From positions 62,001-126,000 of the forward strand of contig CAMKQH010000006.1 of the NCBI GenBank assembly GCA_946414885.1: a DNA stretch of 64,000 nt, in the 5' to 3' direction. How positions within the stretch are numbered: the stretch's first letter is position 1; each line of letters opens with the position of its first letter. A model generated the notes under the pieces. It had not been told where the DNA came from. It saw nothing but the letters and a program-made list of their open reading frames with translations, and searched no databases. The position numbers and the translations under genes were made by a program. Positions 33,670 through 41,215 of this stretch are shown here, in pieces. Source of the stretch: an uncultured Lachnospiraceae bacterium (GTDB lineage: Bacteria > Bacillota > Clostridia > Lachnospirales > Lachnospiraceae).

Positions 33670-34496
33670 TGGACGAGATCAGGATCGACAATCTGGAGGT
33701 TTACGCTTACCATGGCGTCTATCCCGAGGAGAAGGAAAAGGGACAGAGGTTTTACGTCAATGCCGTTTTGTTCCTGGACGTAAGGCCTGCGGGAATCTCG
33801 GATGAGCTTACGCTCTCCGTGGATTATGGCGCAGTTTGTCACAAGATCACGGAATGGATGAAGGAGAAGAAATACGACCTTTTGGAGACGGTGGCGGAAG
33901 AAATTTCGCTGCGTCTTTTGAATGAGTTTTCTTTGCTCAGGGAAGTGAGCCTGGAAATCCGAAAACCTGAAGCACCCATAGGGCTTCCCTTTGAGAGCGT
34001 GTCCGTAAAGATCCGCAGGGGCTGGCATCAGGTCTATCTTTCCATTGGATCCAACATGGGAGACCGTCAGGCGTATCTGGAGGATGCGATCGAAGCTTTG
34101 GAGGAAGAAAAGGCCATCCGCGGCGTCAAGGTGAGTTCCTTTTTGGAGACGGAGCCTTACGGCGGCGTGGAGCAGGACGATTTCCTGAACGCGGCAGTGG
34201 GACTTGAGACGACGCTGACGCCATTGGAACTGCTTGCGTTCCTGCATCAGATTGAGAAAAAGGCGGGGCGGACAAGAGAAATTCATTGGGGTCCAAGAAC
34301 CCTGGACATAGATATTTTGTTTTATGATAAGGTGACGTATGAAGACGATGACCTGATCCTGCCCCACGTGGATCTGGAGAATCGGGAATTTGTGCTAGAG
34401 CCCTTAAGCGAGATCGCACCCAACTACAGGCATCCTATTTTGGGCAGGACAGTCACGCAACTTTTGGAGGATCTTAAGAAAAAGGGAATCCGTTAG
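33669..34496 (+). CDS. folK: Fused dihydroneopterin aldolase and HPPK (FolB-FolK)
   Basis: A 275-residue two-enzyme chain. FolB part, about 1-115: EVYAYHGVYPEEKEKGQRF with the substrate-binding Tyr/His, and YDLLETVAEEI. FolK part, from about 118: YLSIGSNMGDRQAYLEDAI, TEPYGGVEQDDFLNAAV, and ILPHVDLENREFVLEPL with RTLDIDILFYD. Together they turn dihydroneopterin into the pyrophosphorylated pterin used by FolP. Fusion of the two is known in several Firmicutes. Start ATG overlaps the folP stop; AAAGGAG lies upstream. Last gene of the folate set, followed by a strong terminator. Confidence 0.95.
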   Translation: MDEIRIDNLEVYAYHGVYPEEKEKGQRFYVNAVLFLDVRPAGISDELTLSVDYGAVCHKITEWMKEKKYDLLETVAEEISLRLLNEFSLLREVSLEIRKPEAPIGLPFESVSVKIRRGWHQVYLSIGSNMGDRQAYLEDAIEALEEEKAIRGVKVSSFLETEPYGGVEQDDFLNAAVGLETTLTPLELLAFLHQIEKKAGRTREIHWGPRTLDIDILFYDKVTYEDDDLILPHVDLENREFVLEPLSEIAPNYRHPILGRTVTQLLEDLKKKGIR

Positions 34497-34505
34497 AAAT
34501 ACGCG

Positions 34506-34537
34506 AAAGGCTCCGGTAAGATTGCCGGAGCCTTTTT
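34506..34537. terminator. Terminator after the folate operon
   Basis: AAAGGCTCCGG (34506-34516) pairs with CCGGAGCCTTT (34525 onward) and runs into seven T residues. It separates the folate operon from the convergent Gx transporter gene. Confidence 0.88.
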
Positions 34538-34554
34538 TTCAGGAGAAGACAAAA

Positions 34555-35091
34555 TTAGGAGCGTTCGTTTTCAAATCGGGGCAGGTACTTTAAGGTGAAG
34601 TGGGCGCAAAGACCGGTGAAAAGACCGGTAAGGCATGCACTGACAATTAAGAAGGGCAGATAGACAAGAACCCCGGCAACGCTTGTCAGGAGAAATGCCA
34701 CCGTGATCTGCGCGAGATTGTGGGCGATGGCACCCATAATGCTTGTGAGGAAAATAAAATGTCCTGCAAGCAACCGGTTTACGAGCCAAAGGATCAGAAG
34801 ACAGAAGAGTCCGCCGCTCAGACTGTAGAGGAGGCTTAAGAGACTTCCGAAAAAACAGGCTGACAACAGGATCCTCGACAAAAGAACGAGAAATGCGTCC
34901 CGGGCACCGTAACGCTTTAAGACAATGAGCGTCACGACGTTGGCGAGGCCAAGCTTGATCCCGGGAATGGGTACCAAGGTTGGCAGCATGCTTTCAATGG
35001 CATAGATCATCAGGGCCGCTGCCGTCAGCAGAGACAAAACGGTAAGCTTTTGGATGGAAAGACCACCGGTATTTTTCTTAGAATCATTCAT
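34555..35091 (-). CDS. Gx transporter family protein (PF07456-like)
   Basis: A 178-residue membrane protein with about five to six helices. The segments LLTAAALMIYAIESMLPTLV, GIKLGLANVVTLIVLKRYGA and SIMGAIAHNLAQITVAF match the family once named heptaprenyl diphosphate synthase component I, now grouped with energy-coupling-type S components (Gx). It is usually found beside NusG domain II proteins and ApbE flavin transferases in Clostridia, as here, so it may carry a flavin or related molecule. ATG 35091 has AAGAGG upstream; the frame extends to 35235 without homology. Transported molecule unknown. Confidence 0.8.
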   Translation of the reverse strand: MNDSKKNTGGLSIQKLTVLSLLTAAALMIYAIESMLPTLVPIPGIKLGLANVVTLIVLKRYGARDAFLVLLSRILLSACFFGSLLSLLYSLSGGLFCLLILWLVNRLLAGHFIFLTSIMGAIAHNLAQITVAFLLTSVAGVLVYLPFLIVSACLTGLFTGLCAHFTLKYLPRFENERS

Positions 35092-35108
35092 GAAGATACC
35101 TCTTGGAA

Positions 35109-35522
35109 TCAGTAAGTTAGTGCGTCGACGGCTGATGCGTCCGAAGGGTTTGCCGTCCGAAGCTTGATGACAAGCCGGTTTGGCAGGCAGGTGATCGGCA
35201 GCAGGCTGTCTGAACGAAAGCCTTGGTGCACGCAAATTTTGTCAGGACAGCTTGCTGAAATGACTGCAATGCTGCCGGGCCGGATTTCGATGATGTTTTC
35301 GGCGCCGTTTTCACCAGTGACGTTGAAGGTTTGATTCTCCGTCACCAGATAGAGCGGAATGGTTTTGATCAATATTCCGTTTTGATAAATTTCCGCAACT
35401 AGCGCCTGCTTTCCTGCGCGGGCTTTGACTAACGCGATGCTGCAAAGACTGATGAGCAGGAGCAGGACGATTAGGGCCGTCAGGACGATGGCTGCTTTTT
35501 TGTGGGAAGGGAGCTTATTCAT
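35109..35522 (-). CDS. NusG domain II-containing protein
   Basis: A 137-residue protein with one N-terminal membrane helix (IVLTALIVLLLLISLCSIAL) and an extracellular beta-rich domain ending in SASCPDKICVHQGFR and PITCLPNRLVIKL. This cysteine pattern is typical of the NusG domain II family that is stand-alone, not the transcription factor. It is encoded next to the Gx transporter gene (17-base gap) and opposite apbE. Its ATG overlaps the apbE ATG on the other strand (both use the CATG at 35520-35523), and its ribosome site AAGAGG lies inside the apbE coding region. Confidence 0.85.
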   Translation of the reverse strand: MNKLPSHKKAAIVLTALIVLLLLISLCSIALVKARAGKQALVAEIYQNGILIKTIPLYLVTENQTFNVTGENGAENIIEIRPGSIAVISASCPDKICVHQGFRSDSLLPITCLPNRLVIKLRTANPSDASAVDALTY

Positions 35523-36672
35523 GAAAAAAACCTCTTTTCAAGTGGCGCCGGGCCAAAGGCGAAGGCGCTTTGATCACAGTATAACAGAAAAGGGAAACAA
35601 AGCAAAGAAAAAATCCTTTACACGGTTTTTCCTTGCCTTTTTGTGCGTTTCGTTTTTTCTTCCCTGCTGTGCGTGCAGTCCCCGCAAGGACGGGCAGGCT
35701 GGAACGGAAAAGTTGAGCATTACGGACGTGGCCATGGGAACCGTCGTGAATTTTACCGCATATCCGGGAGAAGGCATGAATGGCGAAGAGGTAAAGGAGT
35801 GTCTTGCGGACGCGCTGCGGCTGGTGAAGGAGCTGGAAGAGAATCGGCTGTCGCGGAAGCTGGAGATGTCGGAGCTTTATCAGATCAATCAGAGTGCCGG
35901 CAGTGAGCAGGGAAGCGCTGTTTCCCAAGAGCTTTCCAGGCTGCTTTCTGACTGCGAGAAAATGCGGGTGGATTCGGAGGGCGCCTTTGACGTATCGATC
36001 GGCGCGCTGACGGTGCTTTGGAAAATGGATGAACGCGCGGCGGGAGAGGAGAATGGAGACCTCCCCTCTGAGGAGGAATTAAGAGAAGCCCTTTCCCATT
36101 GCGGCAGTTCCAAGATCCGGCTTCAGGGGGACCGCATTTTCCTGGAGGAAGGCGTGAAATTAGAGCTTGGAAGCGTCGGAAAAGGTGCTGCGCTGGATGA
36201 AATCGCTGCGTTTCTGGAGGGAAAGGAACTGGCTGGAACCTTCTCCCTTGGGGGAAGCATTCTGACCTACGGGGAGAAGCCGGACGGGGCGCCATGGAAG
36301 GTGGGAGTGACGGATCCGCTGCAACCGGATCAGATCCTGGGAACCTTATCCCTAAAGGGACAGTGGTGCGTGTCCACCTCCGGTGATTATGAAAGATACT
36401 TTTTGCAGGACGGCGTAAGATACCATCACTTGCTGGACCCGGCAACCGGGTATCCCGCAAGGAGCGGGGTTCACTCCGTCACCATCCTTTGCAAGAACGG
36501 CTTTTTAAGCGACGCGCTGTCCACGGCCTGCTTTGTTCTCGGTAAGGAAAAAGGAATGGAACTGGCAAAAAAATATGAGGCGGAAGTCCTTTTTGTTGAC
36601 GAGGACGGAGGGATCAGCATGAGCGACGGATTAAAAAGTATCTTTTCTGTTGCAAATGAAAGGAAGCCTTGA
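35521..36672 (+). CDS. apbE: FAD:protein FMN transferase, lipoprotein form
   Basis: A 383-residue ApbE. A long basic stretch (residues 1-33) precedes a hydrophobic signal (FFLAFLCVSFFLPCCAC) with a lipobox cysteine around 50. The catalytic domain shows ITDVAMGTVVNFTAY, GAFDVSIGALTVLW, LGSVGKGAALDEIA, GTFSLGGSILTYGEKPDG, YHHLLDPATGYPA and SDALSTACFVLG. It moves FMN from FAD onto Thr residues of respiratory proteins such as Rnf or Nqr subunits, outside the membrane. No other start codon exists before the signal segment, so ATG 35521 stands although it overlaps the divergent gene. GGAAGGGA is the ribosome site. Located with Gx and NusG domain II genes, a flavin-related group. Confidence 0.93.
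   Translation: MKKTSFQVAPGQRRRRFDHSITEKGNKAKKKSFTRFFLAFLCVSFFLPCCACSPRKDGQAGTEKLSITDVAMGTVVNFTAYPGEGMNGEEVKECLADALRLVKELEENRLSRKLEMSELYQINQSAGSEQGSAVSQELSRLLSDCEKMRVDSEGAFDVSIGALTVLWKMDERAAGEENGDLPSEEELREALSHCGSSKIRLQGDRIFLEEGVKLELGSVGKGAALDEIAAFLEGKELAGTFSLGGSILTYGEKPDGAPWKVGVTDPLQPDQILGTLSLKGQWCVSTSGDYERYFLQDGVRYHHLLDPATGYPARSGVHSVTILCKNGFLSDALSTACFVLGKEKGMELAKKYEAEVLFVDEDGGISMSDGLKSIFSVANERKP
35578..35605 (-). promoter_or_regulatory. Candidate promoter of the NusG domain II-Gx pair, inside apbE
   Basis: On the minus strand TTGCTT (35605-35600), a 16-base spacer and TATACT (35583-35578). It lies about 55 bases before the NusG domain II start, within the apbE coding region, as the overlapping divergent starts would require. 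Confidence 0.35.
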
Positions 36673-36697
36673 GAAATATGGGGAAAAGGTGTAAAAT
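36669..36697 (+). promoter_or_regulatory. Promoter of the ArsR-type regulator
   Basis: TTGAGA at 36669-36674 (overlapping the apbE stop), a 17-base spacer and TAAAAT at 36692-36697. The leader of about 80 bases is AT-rich and could hold an operator, but no clean inverted repeat was identified. Confidence 0.6.
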
Positions 36698-36783
36698 AGA
36701 TAAAATGGGTTAATGTGGGATATTATGTGACGTGATTAGGAATTCAGCACGTAAAGACTGAGATTCCGCAGGAGGTAGAGGAG

Positions 36784-37137
36784 ATGGAAGAACGGCAGGA
36801 AAACGGATATCTTATCATGACGCCGCAGGAAGCTGCAAAGGTGGAGGAAAAGCTTCCGCCCGCGGAGGAAATGCAGGATCTGGCGGAGTTTTTTAAGGTG
36901 TTTGGCGATTCCACGAGATTAAAGATTTTGCTTGCACTGCTTTGCAGGGAGATGTGCGTCAATGACATTGCGCTTCTTCTCGGCATGACGCAGTCGGCCA
37001 TTTCCCACCAGCTTAGGATCCTGAAACAGATGGATCTCGTAAAGAACCGCAGGGAGGGAAAAACGATCCTCTATGCGCCCGCGGACGCGCACATCGTGTC
37101 CATTTTGAGCCAAGGCTTGGATCACATTGAAGAATAA
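36784..37137 (+). CDS. ArsR/SmtB family metal-sensing repressor
   Basis: A 117-residue winged-helix protein with an acidic N-terminal extension of about 30 residues. The DNA-binding part is LAEFFKVFGDSTRLKILLAL, then IALLLGMTQSAISHQLRILK (recognition helix) and VKNRREGKTILYAPAD (wing). The last helix carries Asp101, His103, His114 and Glu117, with exactly the spacing of the zinc-binding alpha-5 site of SmtB. There is no CVC motif, so it is not an arsenic or cadmium alpha-3 sensor. ATG follows GGAGG. No efflux gene lies beside it; the CobW pair and ZIP gene in this window are possible targets, which is inference. Confidence 0.88.
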   Translation: MEERQENGYLIMTPQEAAKVEEKLPPAEEMQDLAEFFKVFGDSTRLKILLALLCREMCVNDIALLLGMTQSAISHQLRILKQMDLVKNRREGKTILYAPADAHIVSILSQGLDHIEE

Positions 37138-37184
37138 AGGGGCAAAACCGAAAAGAAATACGGAAAGGAACTAGTTAGAGAACA

Positions 37185-38312
37185 ATGGCGGATTTAACGG
37201 AACTTCGGGGACAATTGGATGAAATAGACGCAGAGATCGTTGCACTTTATGAAAAGCGCATGGACGTCTGCAAGGAGGTCGCGCGGTATAAGATCGACAC
37301 TGGAAAGAAGGTGTTCGACAGGGTGCGCGAGCAGGAAAAGCTGGCGAAGGTGAAGTCGCTGACCCATGATGAGTTTTACGGGCGCGGCGTGGAGGAGCTT
37401 TTCGAGCAGATCATGTCTGTCAGCAGAAAGCTGCAGTACAAAATGCTGACAGAGAGCGGCGTGCAGGGGAGGCTTCCCTTTATTGGCGTTGATGAGCTGG
37501 AGAAGACGAAGGCGAGAGTCGTGTTCCAGGGAGCGGACGGCGCTTATTCCCAGGCGGCCATGATGAAGTACTTTGGAAATGCGGTAAAGAGCTTCCACGT
37601 GGATACGTTCCGCGAGGCCATGGAAGCCATTGACGAAGGGGCAGCCGATTTTGCGGTGCTTCCCATCGAGAATTCCACGGCGGGGATCGTCAGCGAGAAC
37701 TATGATCTTCTCGCAGAGTTTGAGGACTACATCGTGGGAGAGCAGATCATCAAGATCGAGCATTGCCTGATGGGACTTCCGGGAACGAAGATGGAAGAGA
37801 TCAAGACCGTGTATTCCCATCCCCAGTCGCTGATGCAGAGCGCAAAATTCCTTTCGGAACATGACTGGCAACAGATCAGCATGCAGAACAATGCCTTCGC
37901 CGCAAAGAAGGTGGCAGGGGACGGAAGGATGGACCAGGCGGCCATCGCCAGCGAACATGCGGCAGACGTATACGGACTGGAAGTGCTGAAGAAGGGCGTG
38001 AACCAAAGCGGCGCCAATTCCACGAGATTCATCGTCGTGACGAATCAGAGAATCTTTTTGAAGGACGCAAAAAAGATCAGCATTTGCTTTGAAGTGCCCC
38101 ATGAGAGCGGATCGCTGTATCACGTGTTGTCCCATTTTATTTATAACGATCTGAACATGACAAGGATCGAAAGCCGGCCAATTCCCGACAGAAGCTGGGA
38201 ATACCGGTTCTTTGTAGACTTTGACGGCAATCTGGCGGACGAGGCCGTAAAGAATGCCTTGAGAGGCATACGCGAGGAGGCCATCGGCCTTCGGATCCTT
38301 GGAAATTATTGA
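37185..38312 (+). CDS. pheA: Bifunctional chorismate mutase/prephenate dehydratase
   Basis: A 375-residue P-protein. The chorismate mutase domain (about 1-90) has LRGQLDEIDAEIVALYEKR and VARYKIDTGKKVFD. The prephenate dehydratase domain (about 110-285) has FQGADGAYSQAAMMKYFG, AVLPIENSTAGIV, TVYSHPQSLMQ and NSTRFIVV. The ACT domain follows with SGSLYHVLSHFIYNDLNMTR and ESRPIPDRSWEYRF, the phenylalanine feedback site. It makes phenylpyruvate for phenylalanine synthesis. The ribosome site is weak (GAAAGGA is far from the ATG). No T-box leader is seen, so regulation is likely through the ACT domain. Confidence 0.96.
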   Translation: MADLTELRGQLDEIDAEIVALYEKRMDVCKEVARYKIDTGKKVFDRVREQEKLAKVKSLTHDEFYGRGVEELFEQIMSVSRKLQYKMLTESGVQGRLPFIGVDELEKTKARVVFQGADGAYSQAAMMKYFGNAVKSFHVDTFREAMEAIDEGAADFAVLPIENSTAGIVSENYDLLAEFEDYIVGEQIIKIEHCLMGLPGTKMEEIKTVYSHPQSLMQSAKFLSEHDWQQISMQNNAFAAKKVAGDGRMDQAAIASEHAADVYGLEVLKKGVNQSGANSTRFIVVTNQRIFLKDAKKISICFEVPHESGSLYHVLSHFIYNDLNMTRIESRPIPDRSWEYRFFVDFDGNLADEAVKNALRGIREEAIGLRILGNY

Positions 38313-38353
38313 TTACGTAACCATTGAATGCTAAAGGAACTTGGAGAGAAAAC

Positions 38354-39655
38354 ATGAGACGCATGGAATTAATCTTGTATCGTGATCTGGCAAAGAAAAC
38401 GCTGTTTGGAAAGATGACGGAGCTGATCCGCCGGTATGACGCCGGCAGTTTCGCCACCGCATCGGAAGAAGAGAAGGAGCTGCTTTCGGACGAGACCTGT
38501 GAGATGGTCCGCGAACTGATCGAACTGGCGGAAGGTTGCGGTTTCGACGGAAACCTCTGGCATTGTTACCTGACGGACCTTTTGGTCAACGCGGAGAATG
38601 CCTACAGCCTGGCGTGTGAGCTGAAAGAGGAGCCGACGGGAACGATCACGGAAGCCGTCTCCAAGGATTTTGAAGTTCTCAAGTATTATTATGACTGGGA
38701 TTTCGCGGGTATGGCGAGGGCGCTTTCCCTGCCGGAGCTTGAGATGATCCTAAACTATCAGCGGGATGACCGAAGCGGAAGAAGATATAATCACCGCATC
38801 AGCGGCCACATCTGCACCCTTGCAAGGAAAATGGCGAAGGCGGAGGATGCGACGCAGATGCGTCAGCGCGTTGCAGGTTTTTACAAGCGATTTGGCGTTG
38901 GAAAGTTTGGACTCCACAAATCCTTTAGGATCTGTCCCGGCGAAAGCGGCGTGGAGATCGAGCCCATCCGCAACATTGCGCACGTGAAGTTTGACGATCT
39001 CGTGGGCTACGAGGGAGCAAAGAAGAAGCTTCGCGACAACACGGATGCCTTTGTCGCCGGGAAACCTGCAAACAATTGCCTGCTCTTTGGCGATGCGGGA
39101 ACGGGAAAGTCCTCCAGCATCAAGGCGATGACGAATGAGTATTATGAGCGTGGCCTTCGCGTGATCGAGATCAACAAGTATCAGTTCCAGTACCTGAGCA
39201 CCGTGATCAGTCAGATCAAGAACAGAGGGTATCGCTTCGTGATCTACATGGATGACCTAAGCTTTGAGGATTACGAGACGGATTATAAATACTTAAAGGC
39301 CGTGATCGAAGGCGGATTGGAGAAAAAGCCGGAGAACGTGCTGATCTACGCGACTTCCAACCGCAGACACCTCATCCGTGAAAATTATTCCGACAAGGAG
39401 GATGAGGACATGCATACCGGCGATACCGTGCAGGAGAAGCTCTCCCTTGCGTATCGCTTCGGCGTGACCATTTACTTTGGGAGACCGGACAAAAAAGAAT
39501 TCCAGATGATCGTACAAACGCTCGCAGAGCGCTATGGCATTGACCTGCCCAAGGAAGAGCTCTTCCTTGAGGCGAACAAATGGGAACTGTCACACGGCGG
39601 ACTTTCCGGCAGGACTGCCAGCCAGTTTATCGATTATTTAAGGGGGACGACGTAA
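38354..39655 (+). CDS. DUF815-type AAA+ ATPase
   Basis: A 433-residue protein. The N-terminal 200 residues are helical and not recognised. The C-terminal part is an AAA+ module: NCLLFGDAGTGKSSSIKAM is Walker A, RFVIYMDDLSFEDYETDYKY is Walker B, and IYATSNRRHLIREN contains the sensor Asn and Arg, a pattern typical of DUF815. ATG 38354 has GGAGAG upstream; TTG 38324 is less likely. The gene abuts the exopolyphosphatase gene (stop and start adjacent), followed by polyphosphate kinase, which suggests one transcript and a possible link to polyphosphate, but the molecular role is unknown. Confidence 0.85.
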   Translation: MRRMELILYRDLAKKTLFGKMTELIRRYDAGSFATASEEEKELLSDETCEMVRELIELAEGCGFDGNLWHCYLTDLLVNAENAYSLACELKEEPTGTITEAVSKDFEVLKYYYDWDFAGMARALSLPELEMILNYQRDDRSGRRYNHRISGHICTLARKMAKAEDATQMRQRVAGFYKRFGVGKFGLHKSFRICPGESGVEIEPIRNIAHVKFDDLVGYEGAKKKLRDNTDAFVAGKPANNCLLFGDAGTGKSSSIKAMTNEYYERGLRVIEINKYQFQYLSTVISQIKNRGYRFVIYMDDLSFEDYETDYKYLKAVIEGGLEKKPENVLIYATSNRRHLIRENYSDKEDEDMHTGDTVQEKLSLAYRFGVTIYFGRPDKKEFQMIVQTLAERYGIDLPKEELFLEANKWELSHGGLSGRTASQFIDYLRGTT

Positions 39656-41206
39656 ATGAGCTTCAAAACCTTCGCCGCCATTTCGGTGGGCAGCTTTGAA
39701 CTGACGATGAAGATTTTTGAGTTTTCCGGCAAAAACACCATGCGGGAGATCGACTGCCTGAGCCAGAGACTTGACTTGGGAAGCGAGACCTATGCGACGG
39801 GAAAGATGAGCAGGGAAAAGATCGACGAGCTCTGCCGCACGCTTCTGGACTACAAGGAAGTCATGAAGACTTACAAGGTGGATGCATTCCGGGCATACGG
39901 CACCAGCGCCCTGCGTGAGACGAAGAATACGTTGATCGTTTTGGATCAGATCGCTCAGCGCACGGGGATCGAGATCAAGATCCTGAGCAATTCCGAGCAG
40001 CGCTTTTTGGATTACAAATCCGTTGCTTCCAAGGGGGAGAGCTTCCGCAGGATCATTGAAGAGAAGACGGCCATCGTTGACGTCAGCAATGGCAGCATTC
40101 AGCTGTCCCTCTTTGACAATGACGCCTTGATGAGCACGCAGAACCTTCGTCTTGGCGTGCTGAGGCTCCAGGAGATGCTGACGCACTTAAATGCCGGGCG
40201 TGACCAGATGGAGGCGCTGGTGGACGAACTGGCAAACGCGCAGCTCGCCACCTACAAGAAACTGTATCTGAAGGATCGTGAGATCCAGAACATCATTATC
40301 ATGGACGATTACATTTCGCCGTGGGCGATCCGCCGCGCGGGAAATGATCCGGATAAATCCACGATCGGGTTGGAGGATTTTGACAGCCTGATGACGCTCC
40401 TTCGCTCCAGCGGGTCCATGGCGGCGGCCAAGGCACTGGGCGTTGCAGAAGAAAAAGTGCCACTGGTGCTGATCAGCGCGGTGCTGACAAGACGGATCGC
40501 GAAAGTCATGGGTGCCAAGAAGGTTTGGGCCCCGGGCGTAACGCTTTGCGACGGCATGGCGTATGAATATGCGGAGGAGATTAAAATGTTCCGCGGCGAG
40601 CATGATTTCGAAAGAGACATCATTGCCTGCGCCGGCGGCATCAGCAAGCGCTACATGGGAAGCCGGAAGCGCGCGGAGACGCTGGAATATCTGGCCATCA
40701 CCATCTTCGACAGCATGAAGAAGATCCACGGCATGGGCAAGCGCGAGAGACTGTACCTGCAGATCGCGGCGCTGCTTCATGACTGCGGAAAGTACGTATC
40801 GCTCGTGGACGTGGGGGAGACTTCCTACGACATCATCATGGCAACGGAGATCATCGGACTCTCCCATGCGGAGCGTGAGATCGTGGCGAGCGTCGTGCGG
40901 TACAATCACAGCGACTTTACCTATTATGGCTATAACGAAAGCCGCGGTTCCGATTTCGCGGGGAAGGAGAGCTACCTTACCATCGCGAAGCTCACGGCGA
41001 TCCTGCGGCTGGCAAACAGCCTTGACCGAAGCCACAAACAGAAGCTTCGCGGCCTAAAGGCACAGCTTTTGGAAGGCGAACTGAGACTGATGATCGACAC
41101 CCAGGAGGACATCACGCTTGAGAAGGGCTTCTTTGACACCTCCTCTGAGTTTTTCCAGGAAGTATACAGCGTGGTTCCCGTACTGAAAACCAATAAGAAA
41201 TTTTAG
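39656..41206 (+). CDS. ppx: Ppx/GppA exopolyphosphatase with HD domain
   Basis: A 516-residue protein. The first 300 residues are the ASKHA-type Ppx/GppA fold (AISVGSFELTMKIFEFS, AYGTSALRETKN, KILSNSEQRFLDYKSVA, TAIVDVSNGSIQLSLF). The C-terminal part carries an HD module (QIAALLHDCGKYVSLVDVG, IIGLSHAERE, VRYNHSDF). It likely splits phosphate from polyphosphate or from pppGpp. The usual first motif reads AISVGSFE rather than the classical DLGSNS, so substrate preference could differ. It lies between a DUF815 ATPase and polyphosphate kinase with gaps of 0 and 9 bases. Confidence 0.88.
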   Translation: MSFKTFAAISVGSFELTMKIFEFSGKNTMREIDCLSQRLDLGSETYATGKMSREKIDELCRTLLDYKEVMKTYKVDAFRAYGTSALRETKNTLIVLDQIAQRTGIEIKILSNSEQRFLDYKSVASKGESFRRIIEEKTAIVDVSNGSIQLSLFDNDALMSTQNLRLGVLRLQEMLTHLNAGRDQMEALVDELANAQLATYKKLYLKDREIQNIIIMDDYISPWAIRRAGNDPDKSTIGLEDFDSLMTLLRSSGSMAAAKALGVAEEKVPLVLISAVLTRRIAKVMGAKKVWAPGVTLCDGMAYEYAEEIKMFRGEHDFERDIIACAGGISKRYMGSRKRAETLEYLAITIFDSMKKIHGMGKRERLYLQIAALLHDCGKYVSLVDVGETSYDIIMATEIIGLSHAEREIVASVVRYNHSDFTYYGYNESRGSDFAGKESYLTIAKLTAILRLANSLDRSHKQKLRGLKAQLLEGELRLMIDTQEDITLEKGFFDTSSEFFQEVYSVVPVLKTNKKF

Positions 41207-41215
41207 GAGCGGAAT

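Noticed and set aside
37138-37184. T-box or other leader control of pheA
   Set aside because: The gap is only 47 bases with no T-box sequence or terminator hairpin.
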